Shown: positions 42,305 through 51,279 of the stretch, one piece after another
How the letters are laid out: the number at the start of each line of letters is the position of its first letter
Numbering within the stretch: the stretch's first letter is position 1
Origin: UBA4782 sp034430215
GTDB lineage: Bacteria > Chloroflexota > Anaerolineae > Anaerolineales > Anaerolineaceae
Reading direction: 5' to 3'
Length of the DNA: 64,000 bases
NCBI GenBank assembly: GCA_034430215.1
Contig: DAOUFE010000028.1
Coordinates: 29,036 to 93,035, forward strand
Notes under the pieces: model-generated
What the model was told of the DNA's origin: nothing
Databases searched by the model: none
What the model saw: the letters and a program-made list of their open reading frames with translations, nothing else
Made by a program: the position numbers and the translations under genes

Positions 42305-43249
42305 TTACATCATCTTCCGGACAATTTCCAACTGCCCGGCTGCACCCAGATATTCATTCTTCTGGGCAATAAAATTGGCATATTCCTGCATAAATACTTT
42401 CCCGATCGGGCGAAAGTCGAAAACTTCTGGATGATCACGGAAATATTCGCGATGTACACGCGTCCATACCAGACGTCCATCTGTATCGATGTTGATCTTC
42501 GTCACACCTAATTCAGCAGCTCGTCTGAATTGCGTGGCATCGACACCCCTAGCGCCTGCCAGATTACCACCGGCGGCATTGATACGGGCAACCTCTTCCT
42601 GTGGCACTGAGCTGCTGCCATGCATCACCAGCGGGAAACCAGGCAATTCATTCTGGATCTGTTCCAGAACATCAAAGTGTAAAGATTGGGAGCCTTTGAA
42701 CTTGAACGCGCCGTGGCTGGTGCCAATGGCAACTGCCAGTGAATCACAACCGCTGCGCTCGACGAATTCACGGGCTTTCTTGGGATCGGTCAATTTGGCT
42801 TCGGATTCGCTCACCTTTACATGTTCTTCTACACCGCCTAACTGACCTAGCTCAGCTTCCACAACGATTCCGCGTGCGTGGGCTGCCTCAACAACACGTC
42901 GGGTGGTAGCAATATTGCCTTCAAAATCCTCATGGCTGGCATCGATCATCACCGAACTATAAAAACCACTCTCGATACAGTCGTAGCAAGTCGCTTCATC
43001 GCCATGGTCAAGGTGAACCGCGAAAATCGCTTCGGGGAAGACTTCATCTGCCTGTTTGATGATGGCTTCGAGCATTTTTTTGTGAGTATATGAACGGGCA
43101 CCTTTACTGATTTGAATGATGAAAGGGGCTTTACTATCAAGATTTCCCTGGAACAAGCCCATTGTTTGTTCCAGATTATTGATGTTGTAAGCGCCAATGG
43201 CATACTTACCATAAGCTGCTTGAAACAGTTTTTTGGTCGTTACGATCAT
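42305..43249 (-). CDS. fba: Class II fructose-bisphosphate aldolase
   Basis: Zinc-dependent aldolase splitting fructose 1,6-bisphosphate (or a tagatose equivalent), 314 aa. FAVHLDHGDEATCYDCIESGFYSSVMIDAS holds the catalytic Asp and a Zn-binding His; further ligands are in VVEAELGQLGGVEEH, AIGTSHGAFKF and VMHGSSSVPQEE. The C-terminal NIDTDGRLVW contacts phosphate. ATG 43249 has AAGGAG upstream; the frame to 43315 is an extension. A TATAAT on the minus strand at 43340-43335 is a possible -10. Tagatose-bisphosphate aldolase is the close alternative. Confidence 0.92.
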   Translation of the reverse strand: MIVTTKKLFQAAYGKYAIGAYNINNLEQTMGLFQGNLDSKAPFIIQISKGARSYTHKKMLEAIIKQADEVFPEAIFAVHLDHGDEATCYDCIESGFYSSVMIDASHEDFEGNIATTRRVVEAAHARGIVVEAELGQLGGVEEHVKVSESEAKLTDPKKAREFVERSGCDSLAVAIGTSHGAFKFKGSQSLHFDVLEQIQNELPGFPLVMHGSSSVPQEEVARINAAGGNLAGARGVDATQFRRAAELGVTKINIDTDGRLVWTRVHREYFRDHPEVFDFRPIGKVFMQEYANFIAQKNEYLGAAGQLEIVRKMM

Positions 43250-43297
43250 TTCGTACTCCTTTAAAATTAATGGTGAATACTGGGAAAAATCCTCCCA

Positions 43298-43328
43298 AAT
43301 ATCTGGTTTTTTCAACTCACCAGATATT
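43298..43328. promoter_or_regulatory. 9-bp hairpin between the sensor kinase and aldolase genes
   Basis: AATATCTGG (43298-43306) pairs with CCAGATATT (43320-43328), 13-nt loop. It lies after the kinase stop and before the aldolase gene, just past a TATAAT. It could terminate the kinase transcript or form the 5' end structure of the aldolase message. Confidence 0.45.
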
Positions 43329-43381
43329 GCGAGTATTATAGTCTATTTTTCGTTAGGTAAGCAGTACACCCTAGAAAAATT

Positions 43382-44512
43382 TCACTTCTTATCAGGGATC
43401 GTAAACAGGAAGGTGCTGCCTTCCCCCAGTCCTTTACTCTCTGCCCAAATTTTTCCACCGTGTGCTTCCACCCAGTGCTTGGCGATGGTCAACCCAATAC
43501 CACTTCCCCCACTTTCTCGCGATCGAGAGGTATCCACCCGGTAGAAACGGGTAAATATGCGCTCCAATTGTTCAGGGTCTATCCCAGTTCCATCATCCCT
43601 CACAGAGATGCAGGTATTTGTCTCTTTCCTTGTAGCGGTGATCCAGATATTGCCACCAGTAGATGAATATTTCAATGCATTCCCTACCAGATTTTGCAAT
43701 ACCTGATCAATACGACTTTCATCCGCATAAACTTTCCAATCGCCTACATCAGGAAGGAATAAATTCACCTGTTTTTCCTTTACCTGCACAGAAAAACGTT
43801 TTTCTACTTTCTTGAACAGATCACTTAAAGAGAAATCTGTCATCTGCAACTGATATTGCCCTGCTTCCACCCTGCTTAGCTCCTGCAGGTCATCCACTAA
43901 ACGCTGCATCCTTTCGGATTCCTGCAAAATAGTTTGAAATGTGTCTTCATCAGGCGGGATTACTCCATCAACCAATCCCTCAGCAGTTCCACGAATGGCA
44001 GTCAGCGGAGTGCGCAGCTCATGAGAGACGTCTGCCATCAACTGCCGTCGCATGGTTTCGGTATGTTCCAGGCTTTCTGCCATTTGATTGAAGTGTAGTC
44101 CCAGGCTCGAAACTTCATCCAGTTCTTCTTCAGGTTGGTTCAATCCTGCTTTCACTCGATCCGAATAATGGCCTTCAGCGATCCGTCGTGATGCTTTCGC
44201 AATTTCCTTAACTGGCTCAGCGATCACACGACTCATCCATAAACTGATCAATATTGCAGCCAATATTGCAGCCACCACTGCCAGCGAAAATGCATCAAAA
44301 ACTGCAGCGCGAAAATTACCTACTAATATTTTTTGCATTCCTGAACGCATCGCCTCGCCCATTATCTGACGGTTTGGATCCAGGTGTCGGAAGAATGCAT
44401 TAGGAACTGTCAGGTTCAGAAAAACAGCAGTGGTGATTATTGCTACCAGTAGCACCAGCACATAAGACAGAAAGAGTTTAACTGCTAAATGTCTCCTGAT
44501 ATATTGCATCAT
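43382..44512 (-). CDS. Sensor histidine kinase
   Basis: Membrane histidine kinase, 376 aa. Two helices (about 10-31 and 68-90) flank a short extracytoplasmic loop of about 35 aa, too small for a ligand domain. A HAMP region (about 91-145) leads to HisKA with LMADVSHELRTPLTAIRG (phospho-His) and HATPase motifs LVGNALKYSSTGG, VRDDGTGIDPEQLERIFTRFYR and SGIGLTIAKHWVEAHGG. It overlaps the regulator gene by 4 nt, forming one two-component system; the short loop suggests sensing in or near the membrane. Confidence 0.93.
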   Translation of the reverse strand: MMQYIRRHLAVKLFLSYVLVLLVAIITTAVFLNLTVPNAFFRHLDPNRQIMGEAMRSGMQKILVGNFRAAVFDAFSLAVVAAILAAILISLWMSRVIAEPVKEIAKASRRIAEGHYSDRVKAGLNQPEEELDEVSSLGLHFNQMAESLEHTETMRRQLMADVSHELRTPLTAIRGTAEGLVDGVIPPDEDTFQTILQESERMQRLVDDLQELSRVEAGQYQLQMTDFSLSDLFKKVEKRFSVQVKEKQVNLFLPDVGDWKVYADESRIDQVLQNLVGNALKYSSTGGNIWITATRKETNTCISVRDDGTGIDPEQLERIFTRFYRVDTSRSRESGGSGIGLTIAKHWVEAHGGKIWAESKGLGEGSTFLFTIPDKK

Positions 44513-45195
44513 ACAACCACCTCATCATCAAACCTGTATCCTACCCCCCTTATAGTAGCAATCCACTCTTCATTACCCAGCTTTTGACGGATATGCCCAA
44601 CATGGACATCCACCACACGCGTATCACCATAATAAGCATATCCCCATATCTTTTCCAGTAATACCTCTCGCGTCATGACCCTGCCACGATTTTCCACCAG
44701 CCCCTTTAGCAGGTCAAACTCGATGGCAGTCAGATCAATTTCCTGGTCATTCACCCATACCCTGCGGCTGCCGGTATCAAGACGGATATGTTTAAAAGCG
44801 TATACCTCCCCGCTGGGCAAAGCATCACCACCTTTTCGCCGGAGCGCAGATTTGATTCTCGCCACCAGCTCTCGTGGGCTGAATGGTTTGGTTACATAAT
44901 CGTCCGCACCTACGGACAGACCTACAACTTTGTCCATCTCATCTGATCGTGCAGACAAAAGAATGACATACACATCTGACTCTCGTCGTAACTGGTTGAG
45001 CATTGTGATCCCATCCATCCCCGGAAGCATGATATCCAGAACAACAATATCCGGTTTGAATGCCCTGGCTGCCTGCAAGCCTGCATTTCCATCAAGAGCA
45101 GTGAAAATCTCATAACCTTCAGGCTTCAGGTAAGCACTGATGAGATTGAGAATATTTTGTTCATCGTCAATCACCAGGATTTTTGCATTCGCCAT
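44509..45195 (-). CDS. OmpR/PhoB-type response regulator
   Basis: DNA-binding response regulator, 228 aa. Receiver: DDEQNILNLI, phospho-Asp in IVVLDIMLPGMDG, VILLSAR, and VTKPFSPRELVARI with the conserved Lys. Winged helix (about 130-225): LTAIEFDLLKGLVENRGRVMTREVLLEKIWGY, TRVVDVHVGHIRQKLG and IRGVGYRFD. The cognate kinase follows with an ATGA overlap. A PepSY-like gene lies upstream on the same strand but behind a terminator and may be a target. Confidence 0.94.
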   Translation of the reverse strand: MANAKILVIDDEQNILNLISAYLKPEGYEIFTALDGNAGLQAARAFKPDIVVLDIMLPGMDGITMLNQLRRESDVYVILLSARSDEMDKVVGLSVGADDYVTKPFSPRELVARIKSALRRKGGDALPSGEVYAFKHIRLDTGSRRVWVNDQEIDLTAIEFDLLKGLVENRGRVMTREVLLEKIWGYAYYGDTRVVDVHVGHIRQKLGNEEWIATIRGVGYRFDDEVVV

Positions 45196-45248
45196 TCCAA
45201 CTTCTCCAGAAAATTTCTTTTATTCTAGCTTAACCTGCGATCAAAAGA

Positions 45249-45281
45249 AAACGGTGGGCAGTATCTCACCACCCACCGTTT
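45249..45281 (-). terminator. Terminator after the PepSY-like gene
   Basis: AAACGGTGGG (45249-45258) pairs with CCCACCGTTT (45272-45281), 10 bp with a 13-nt loop; on the minus strand TTTTCTTTTG overlaps and follows it. It separates the PepSY-like gene from the downstream response regulator gene. Confidence 0.82.
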
Positions 45282-45303
45282 GCCAGTGGTTAATTCTACA
45301 AGG

Positions 45304-46077
45304 CTATTTAATTTCTGCTTCTTCTATAAATTCTCCATGCCAGGTATGAAGCCAGACCTGACCGGTAAAACCGTTGACACTCAACATGCCTGCTACTTTG
45401 CCATCTTTTTCATAATCCAACGTATAGTATCCATAGAAGGCGATGGGATCATCTGATACTTTTGCGCCCGAGATTTCTTCATCAAGGTATGCCTGAGCTT
45501 TTTCTGCTGCCTGACCTGGTGTAACGGTCATTTCTGCATCGACATCTTCAAGCCCTTGATAATATCGACGCCCCATCATACCCGTCTCACCATATTTCAG
45601 GTTCCACATATGGTTTGGACCAAATTCAGGAATAACCTGTTTTGTGTTTGGATCAACCAGCAGTTCCATTGCTCCTTTGCCAGTACTGGCTTCTTTGACA
45701 GCTACATAAGCTCCGTTATCAAAGATCATCACTTCACTGACCACAAGGTCATCGTTTGCCAGGGTACTCAAATAACTTTCAGCAGCCTGGGTTGCTTCAT
45801 CAACACTGATCTCACCCTCTGAGAGAAAAGAACCCATCATTCCACCCTTTTGAATTCGATCATATTTTCCTCTACCAGATTGGCGAAGACCAGGCATCAT
45901 CCCATCTTCATTCATCCAGCCACCCGTGCGTATGCCAATACGGGGAAATGTTCCATTCGTTTTAACAACACGTGCCACACCAGTAGCCCTACCGATAAAG
46001 AAAGCCCCTGCAAAAATACCTCCAGCAACGATCAATGCAGCCAGAATAATTAAAACAATTTTCCAACCTGTTTTCAT
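45304..46077 (-). CDS. Membrane-anchored PepSY-like protein
   Basis: Predicted extracytoplasmic protein, 257 aa, held by an N-terminal helix (WKIVLIILAALIVAGGIFAGAFFIG, about 4-28). Two PepSY-like repeats follow: one after SVDEATQAAESYL with MELLVDPNTKQVIPE, the second after TPGQAAEKAQAYLDEE with MLSVNGFTGQVWLHTWHG. A Gly/Met/Arg-rich spacer (about 50-95) joins them to the helix. ATG 46077 is preceded by GAGG; the frame to 46176 is non-coding extension. Position ahead of a two-component pair fits a stress or envelope sensor or target. Function unknown. Confidence 0.75.
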   Translation of the reverse strand: MKTGWKIVLIILAALIVAGGIFAGAFFIGRATGVARVVKTNGTFPRIGIRTGGWMNEDGMMPGLRQSGRGKYDRIQKGGMMGSFLSEGEISVDEATQAAESYLSTLANDDLVVSEVMIFDNGAYVAVKEASTGKGAMELLVDPNTKQVIPEFGPNHMWNLKYGETGMMGRRYYQGLEDVDAEMTVTPGQAAEKAQAYLDEEISGAKVSDDPIAFYGYYTLDYEKDGKVAGMLSVNGFTGQVWLHTWHGEFIEEAEIK

Positions 46078-46245
46078 GAATTCCTCACTTTCTTGATCAT
46101 AGGATACCTTCTGACTTTTAAGGTTCATTAAAGAATATGTAAAGATTCCGTAAAGTTTATTACAGTAAGAAATCACCTTTGGCGCATGAAATCAAGTAAA
46201 ATGGTCTTACATTTTTACACAATACTGATAAGTACAAGACCAACC

Positions 46246-47073
46246 ATGCCATCACACTTGCCACAAGTTCTTATACACAGTAATGAACCCCTCTGGATCG
46301 ATTACGGAGTATTTCCCCGGCTTCCCCATGAAGGAGAAGATATCTATTGCGATTCCCTCACTTTTCGCATGGGATATGGATATAAGCTTGCCAAAAATTT
46401 ATTTACCCTGATGGTCGATGTGGGTTGGTGCTTGCAGTATGCAGAACCAGTATTTCAAGCATTGGCAAAAGCAGAGGCACAACAGGATGGGATCAGTGAT
46501 TCCTTGATCGAAATCTCCCCAACCCATCCCACCCCACTGGCAATCAGTGCACCGCTACAGTCTGGCGATTATCGTACGGTTATTGCGAACACAACCTATA
46601 AGTTGGATGTTTCCTGGTTAACCGAGAACGAACAAAATCCTTCATGGCTGGTTTTATGGGATTGGCAGGTAAATGACAGGTTATGTGAAATTTTTACATG
46701 GTGTCAGAAAATAAAAATTCCAGTAATTCTCGGTGTAACCCAATTTGAGAATACCAATGGCAATATTGAAAAACTGATCGACCTGCTGAAAGATACACCG
46801 GTAGTAGAAGGTATCGTCATCCACCATCCCCCATACATCCAGACCAAAGAGAGTGGATTGGATAATACGCTAATTAAACTCCTACAACAATATATCCCCG
46901 TCGTCATTATCAAGCAAAAAGATGGACTTCGCATCAGCTCTCTCATTAACAACCTTCTATATGAACAGACGAATGGTTGTTTCATTGAATGGCTTTCTTA
47001 CTATATTCACCAGCGATTGCAAGGAAAAGATATCGCAACTTCAATCTACTATGCGCAGAACCACTCTCAATAA
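46246..47073 (+). CDS. Degenerate PfkB-fold protein lacking the kinase active site
   Basis: About 275 aa with the layout of a PfkB/ribokinase protein: a start strand, PRLPHEGEDIYCDSLTFRMGYGYKLAKNL in place of the glycine-rich substrate loop, VDVGWCLQYAEPVFQAL and a DGISDSLIEISPTHPTPLAI segment. The C-terminal anion-hole/catalytic signature (normally D-T-x-G-A-G-D) reads EQTNGCFIEWLSYYIHQRLQGKDI, so the catalytic Asp and Gly-Ala-Gly are missing. It is probably not a kinase; a binding or regulatory role is possible. Alternative start ATG 46186; neither has a strong ribosome site. A true ribokinase gene lies 1.6 kb further on. Confidence 0.65.
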   Translation: MPSHLPQVLIHSNEPLWIDYGVFPRLPHEGEDIYCDSLTFRMGYGYKLAKNLFTLMVDVGWCLQYAEPVFQALAKAEAQQDGISDSLIEISPTHPTPLAISAPLQSGDYRTVIANTTYKLDVSWLTENEQNPSWLVLWDWQVNDRLCEIFTWCQKIKIPVILGVTQFENTNGNIEKLIDLLKDTPVVEGIVIHHPPYIQTKESGLDNTLIKLLQQYIPVVIIKQKDGLRISSLINNLLYEQTNGCFIEWLSYYIHQRLQGKDIATSIYYAQNHSQ

Positions 47074-47175
47074 TTTTCTACCCAAATTACTCCCCCTTTT
47101 TACAATAAAATCAACCTTGTTGGTTTGAACCGAATAAATAATGCTGTTAGAATACATCTCAATAAGGAGTCAATA

Positions 47176-47469
47176 ATGGAAGCAAAACACGAACCTGAAC
47201 AATATGATGTCGTTGCTACGGTGATCAGTCAGAAAGGATTATGCCACGCAGGATACAAGGTGGGAGATCAGATCCATTTTGGTCAGAATAGTATCTCCGG
47301 CGCTCCTATTTGTTATTCAGCCCTCGATTGTTTGCTTTCTACTGTAATCCTGCTGCGGAATGGTGCAACCTACCCCTGGTCTCCAGAAGGGATTGTTCAA
47401 CTGGCTTGTCCGGATGCTGAAAATCCCGTTGTATTCGAATTGAAGAGAATGATTACAAAGAAGGATTGA
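47176..47469 (+). CDS. TIGR04076-family small protein
   Basis: Cytoplasmic protein of 97 aa. The pattern QYDVVATVISQKGLCHAGYKVGDQIHFG, a Cys in APICYSALDCLL, the YPW motif and LACPDAENPVVFELKRM are those of the TIGR04076 family, which has no established function; its conserved cysteines hint at metal or redox binding. AAGGAG at 47164-47169 supports ATG 47176. The stop lies 11 nt before the alcohol dehydrogenase start, so the two genes are probably co-transcribed. Confidence 0.75.
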   Translation: MEAKHEPEQYDVVATVISQKGLCHAGYKVGDQIHFGQNSISGAPICYSALDCLLSTVILLRNGATYPWSPEGIVQLACPDAENPVVFELKRMITKKD

Positions 47470-47480
47470 TCGAGGAAATC

Positions 47481-48632
47481 ATGTTTGAATTTGCAACAGC
47501 AGCCCGCATTGTTTTTGGTGAAGATAGTGTTTATAAAACCATTCCATCCCTGAAAGCTTTTGGTTCAATAGCATTGGTTACAGTTGGATTATCAGAATCT
47601 TTCTCACAACCTGTTTTGGAAGCAATAAAAGCGCAAGGTATTGAATTGATCACCTTCAGGGTCAGGGGAGAACCAACCCTGGATTCTGTGCAGCAAGCAA
47701 TTGAAATTGCCCGACAGAATAAAGTTGATATGGTCATCGGACTTGGCGGTGGGAGTGCAATTGATACCGCCAAGGCAATTGCAGCTATGCTTGCCAACCC
47801 GGGTGAATTATTGGATTATCTTGAAGTGGTCGGTAAAGGGCAAACGTTGACAAAACAAAGCATTCCCTGGGTGGCAATTCCTACCACAGCTGGTACTGGC
47901 TCTGAAGTTACCCGCAATGCCGTAATTGAAGTCCCCGACAAGAAATTCAAAGTCAGTCTTCGTAGTTCATTTTTACTTCCCAGAATTGCCATCGTAGATC
48001 CTAAACTTACCCTGCCCCTTTCACCGAAAGTCACTGCCACTAGTGGAATGGATGCTCTATCCCAGGTGATCGAGCCCTTTTTATCCATCAGAGCTAATCC
48101 AATGGTCTCAGCACTTTGCCGTGAAGGAATTCAACAGGCAGGTAGGTCCCTCCGCAACGCTTATTTCGATGGGCAGAATTACTCTGCTAGAGAAGATATG
48201 TCTCTAACCAGCCTGATAGGAGGATTGGCATTAGCCAATGCGGGTCTGGGTGCAGTACATGGATTTGCAGCCCCTCTGGGAGGGATGTTCCATGCCAGGC
48301 ATGGGGCACTTTGTGGCAGATTACTACCTGCAGCCATGCAGGTGAATTTCCAGGCTCTACTCACCCGCGAACCAAAAAATCCTGCTTTGATGCGTTTTCA
48401 GGAAATAGCGATCTTATTAACAGGAGATACCAGCGCGCAACCCCAGCAGGCAGTTACCTGGATTTCTGAAACCTGTGAACTTTTAGAAATTCCATACCTG
48501 TCAGAGTACGGGATCACAAGGAATGATTTCCCAGCCATCGTGGAAAAAGCAAAGCAAGCCAGCAGCATGAAAGCCAATCCTGTTGTCCTCACGCAAGATG
48601 AGCTGACCCAAATACTGGAGATTGCTTTTTAG
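47481..48632 (+). CDS. Iron-containing alcohol dehydrogenase
   Basis: Fe-dependent NAD(P)-linked dehydrogenase of the DHQ-fold group III family, 383 aa. NAD-binding GLGGGSAIDTAKAIAAML and PTTAGTGSEVTRNAVI are followed by the metal-ligand region: MDALSQVIEPFL, then GAVHGFAAPLGGMFHARHGALCG with His ligands. The family oxidises or reduces alcohols, lactaldehyde or glycerol; the substrate cannot be assigned. ATG 47481 follows GAGGAA; a TTG at 47466 would overlap the previous gene. The last three codons form one arm of a terminator hairpin. Confidence 0.9.
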   Translation: MFEFATAARIVFGEDSVYKTIPSLKAFGSIALVTVGLSESFSQPVLEAIKAQGIELITFRVRGEPTLDSVQQAIEIARQNKVDMVIGLGGGSAIDTAKAIAAMLANPGELLDYLEVVGKGQTLTKQSIPWVAIPTTAGTGSEVTRNAVIEVPDKKFKVSLRSSFLLPRIAIVDPKLTLPLSPKVTATSGMDALSQVIEPFLSIRANPMVSALCREGIQQAGRSLRNAYFDGQNYSAREDMSLTSLIGGLALANAGLGAVHGFAAPLGGMFHARHGALCGRLLPAAMQVNFQALLTREPKNPALMRFQEIAILLTGDTSAQPQQAVTWISETCELLEIPYLSEYGITRNDFPAIVEKAKQASSMKANPVVLTQDELTQILEIAF

Positions 48633-48645
48633 CCTCAAAAGCAAT
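48621..48645. terminator. Bidirectional terminator overlapping the alcohol dehydrogenase stop
   Basis: ATTGCTTTT (48621-48629) pairs perfectly with AAAAGCAAT (48637-48645) around the 7-nt loop containing the TAG stop; AATTTTT follows. It lies between two converging genes and the left arm is coding sequence. Confidence 0.75.
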
Positions 48646-48650
48646 AATTT

Positions 48651-49562
48651 TTACACCTGATAAAAATGATCTACTTCTTCTCTGGTAGGGATGGATGTTT
48701 GCGCGCCAAAACGTGTAACAGCTATTGCTGCAGCTGCGTTCCCATATCGAACAGCATCCTCGATTGAAAAACCTTTGGTCAATGCTGCAGCGAACCCGCC
48801 AATAAATGTATCTCCTGCAGCAGTTGTATCTACGGGGTTGACGTGATAAGCCGGAATAATCTGCATTCCTTTTAAGCTTGCAGATAAAGCACCATTAGCT
48901 CCAAGCGTAATGATCACATGTGCGACTCCCCAATCCAGTAATACCTGGGCTGCTTGTTTTGCATCATCGATACTGTTGATCTTTGTCCCTGTTAATTGTT
49001 CTGCTTCGATCTCATTGGGGATCAGGAAATCTACTTTTGAAAGAAGTTCTCGTGATATTGATCGGAATGGAGCCGGGTTCAAGATTAGCTTCGCAGAAAG
49101 GTTTGCCACCTCTTGTATCAGTGCTTCAATCACATCTGCAGGCATTTCGAATTGGGTCAAAACAAATCGGGCTTCTCGAAGGATTGCATCAGCTTGTTTT
49201 AAATCTTCTATACTTATTTTTCCATTTTCTCCGGGGGAAATTACAATGCTGTTTTCTCCATGTTCATCCACCAGGATCACCGCAGTCCCTGTAACAGTAT
49301 CTCCTTTTTTTACAGCTTGAACATTCACGTGGCTTTCTTTCAGGCTGGCAATCAAACGCTGACCAAAACTATCATCGCCTACCCTACCGATCATAGCAGC
49401 TTCCCCCGCAAGTCGACCTGCTGCTACTGCCTGGTTGGCTCCTTTTCCCCCGCAGATCATATGCAGATCTCCCCCTGAAACAGTCTCCCCCGGAACTGGC
49501 ATCTGTTTTACCCGCACAACCAGATCCATATTTAAACTTCCCACAACCACGATATCAGCCAT
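48651..49562 (-). CDS. rbsK: Ribokinase
   Basis: PfkB-family kinase phosphorylating D-ribose (or a related pentose), 303 aa. IVVVGSLNMDLVVRVKQMPVPGETV, the ribokinase loop HMICGGKGANQAVAAGRL and GRVGDDSFGQ, and an intact catalytic motif DTTAAGDTFIGGFAAAL mark an active enzyme. It is divergent from the SIS/aldolase operon, sharing a 203-nt promoter region. No ribose transporter lies beside it. Other sugars (deoxyribose, tagatose-type) are possible. Confidence 0.9.
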   Translation of the reverse strand: MADIVVVGSLNMDLVVRVKQMPVPGETVSGGDLHMICGGKGANQAVAAGRLAGEAAMIGRVGDDSFGQRLIASLKESHVNVQAVKKGDTVTGTAVILVDEHGENSIVISPGENGKISIEDLKQADAILREARFVLTQFEMPADVIEALIQEVANLSAKLILNPAPFRSISRELLSKVDFLIPNEIEAEQLTGTKINSIDDAKQAAQVLLDWGVAHVIITLGANGALSASLKGMQIIPAYHVNPVDTTAAGDTFIGGFAAALTKGFSIEDAVRYGNAAAAIAVTRFGAQTSIPTREEVDHFYQV

Positions 49563-49717
49563 TTCTTTCCTCCAGATATTTGCAACAATGAGCTTATCTT
49601 ACTATAACTTATAATCCGGTGATGAATTTTTGATCAATATTAGTGAATAATTTATAGAAGAATGATTGCATTTGTTCAACCGAAATATTTGTCCTGCGAG
49701 GTTTCAAATTTATTAAG

Positions 49718-49723
49718 TATAAT
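49718..49723 (+). promoter_or_regulatory. -10 element of the SIS/aldolase operon
   Basis: TATAAT lies 42 nt before the chosen SIS gene start; no convincing -35 at 16-18 nt. The adjacent sequence is AT-rich. Confidence 0.4.
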
Positions 49724-49765
49724 AAAAACGATCAAATCTGCATGTTCAATGAAAGGCGGACTACA

Positions 49766-50377
49766 ATGCAACACGAAAAATCTGATCTCTTGATCCAACG
49801 AGCAAGGGATGTTATCGAAACGGAAATCATTGGTATTGAAAGCCTGCCAGATCAGTTCACGTCTGACCTTGACCGGGTGATCGACTTGCTGCTTCATCGA
49901 AAAGGAAAAGTTATGGTCACAGGTGCGGGTACCTCTCGCACGATCGCGGAACGATTCGCACATTTACTTTCCTGCTGCGGTATACCAGCGCTTTTCATCC
50001 ACGCAGCAGATAGTCTGCATGGAGGAGCAGGTGCCATTCAATCAGATGACGTTCTCTACATCATTTCCAAAGGTGGACAAAGTGATGAGATCAATCAATT
50101 TGCCCAGATTGCCCACCAACGTGGCGCAAAGATCATTGCGCACACAGAAAAACCTGATTCACCATTAGGAAAACTTGCAGATGTTGTATTTAAGGTTGTT
50201 TCTCCTGTTGGCATCGATCCTTTTGGAATGGTGGCAACTGGCAGCTCACTTGTCAATGCGGCAGCATGTGATGCAATCTGTGTAATTCTCCTTGAAGAAA
50301 GTGGTTACACAAAAGAAGCTTTCGGCTTGACCCACCCGGGTGGTGCGGTAGGCATTAAACTGGCTGAAGAAGAGTGA
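49766..50377 (+). CDS. SIS-domain phosphosugar isomerase (KdsD/GutQ-like, no CBS)
   Basis: Predicted aldose-ketose isomerase acting on a sugar phosphate, 203 aa. A single SIS domain: VMVTGAGTSRTIAERFAHLL, HGGAGAIQSDDVLYIISKGGQSDEI (phosphate-binding Ser/Gly loop), IAHTEKPDSPLGKLADVV and GLTHPGGAVG, the last typical of arabinose-5-phosphate isomerases. The tandem CBS domains of KdsD are absent. ATG 49766 is preferred (AAGG upstream) over ATG 49742. It heads a four-gene operon with a class II aldolase, a cupin and an SDR. 6-phospho-3-hexuloisomerase is an alternative. Confidence 0.8.
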   Translation: MQHEKSDLLIQRARDVIETEIIGIESLPDQFTSDLDRVIDLLLHRKGKVMVTGAGTSRTIAERFAHLLSCCGIPALFIHAADSLHGGAGAIQSDDVLYIISKGGQSDEINQFAQIAHQRGAKIIAHTEKPDSPLGKLADVVFKVVSPVGIDPFGMVATGSSLVNAAACDAICVILLEESGYTKEAFGLTHPGGAVGIKLAEEE

Positions 50378-50434
50378 TTCTTCTTATCGAATCTTTATTT
50401 ATAACTATTAATAAAAAAGGAAACAGGAACCAAT

Positions 50435-51250
50435 ATGACAAAGAACTTCATGGATATTATCTCGGATATGGGATCTGCAGGAATCCAGGTAACTGAACTG
50501 GGAGCTGCAGAAGGTGCAGCAGGAAATATTTCGGTATTTGTGGATAAACTGGAAGGAATACCTGCTTCTTATCATTCATCAGGGATCGTTGATTTACCAG
50601 TTCCTGCGCCTGCCTTGGCAGGTGGCTGGGCAGTGGTTTCAGGCAGTGGAAAACGTCTACGTGATATTAAAGATTATCCCGAAAAGAATGTCTGTATTTA
50701 TAAAATCCTGGAAGGTGGAGTCGAGGGAGAATTGTTCATTGCGTCTTCCATTCGCCCCACCAGTGAGTTCAATTCCCATCTGGCGATCCATCAAGATCAG
50801 GTGGCACGTCGAAAATTGGGATATCACGCTGTTTTACACGCCCAATCCGAACATTTAACTTTTCTCAGCCACATACCCAGGTATAGCAATACACGTGACC
50901 TCAACCGCAGGCTGCTTCGCTGGGAACCTGAAACGATCCTAATTTTCCCTGAAGGTATCGGTTTAATCCCATTTGAAGTACCTGGCACGCAGGCACTGAT
51001 GAAGGCTACTGTTACCGGATTACAAACTCATAAAATCGTTGTCTGGCAACGGCACGGGCAGGTGGTTCGCAGTGATGAAAGCGTAATCAAAGCTGCCAAT
51101 TATATTGAATATGCCGAAACCGCAGCCACTTATGAATATTTCAATCTCACCATTGGTGAACCTACTGAAGGCATTTCGATAAGACAGATACTGGATATTT
51201 GTAAGGCAAATGAAGTTGAGCAGGTTTTCTTCTCTGAAGAAGAAATTTAA
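50435..51250 (+). CDS. Class II aldolase, rhamnulose-1-phosphate-aldolase-like
   Basis: Zn-dependent class II aldolase/adducin protein, 271 aa, the length of RhaD. The Gly-rich AAEGAAGNISVFVD, the SSIRPTSEFNSHLAIH segment with the probable catalytic Glu, the Zn ligand cluster HAVLHAQSEHL and the distal WQRHGQVVRSDES His match RhaD layout. It would cleave a ketose 1-phosphate to DHAP and an aldehyde. With the SIS isomerase upstream it could form an isomerise-then-cleave pathway. No rhamnose isomerase or rhamnulokinase is nearby, so L-rhamnose is not assured. Confidence 0.8.
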   Translation: MTKNFMDIISDMGSAGIQVTELGAAEGAAGNISVFVDKLEGIPASYHSSGIVDLPVPAPALAGGWAVVSGSGKRLRDIKDYPEKNVCIYKILEGGVEGELFIASSIRPTSEFNSHLAIHQDQVARRKLGYHAVLHAQSEHLTFLSHIPRYSNTRDLNRRLLRWEPETILIFPEGIGLIPFEVPGTQALMKATVTGLQTHKIVVWQRHGQVVRSDESVIKAANYIEYAETAATYEYFNLTIGEPTEGISIRQILDICKANEVEQVFFSEEEI

Positions 51251-51279
51251 ACCTTTTTCTATTCAGTTGCTTAAAACTT

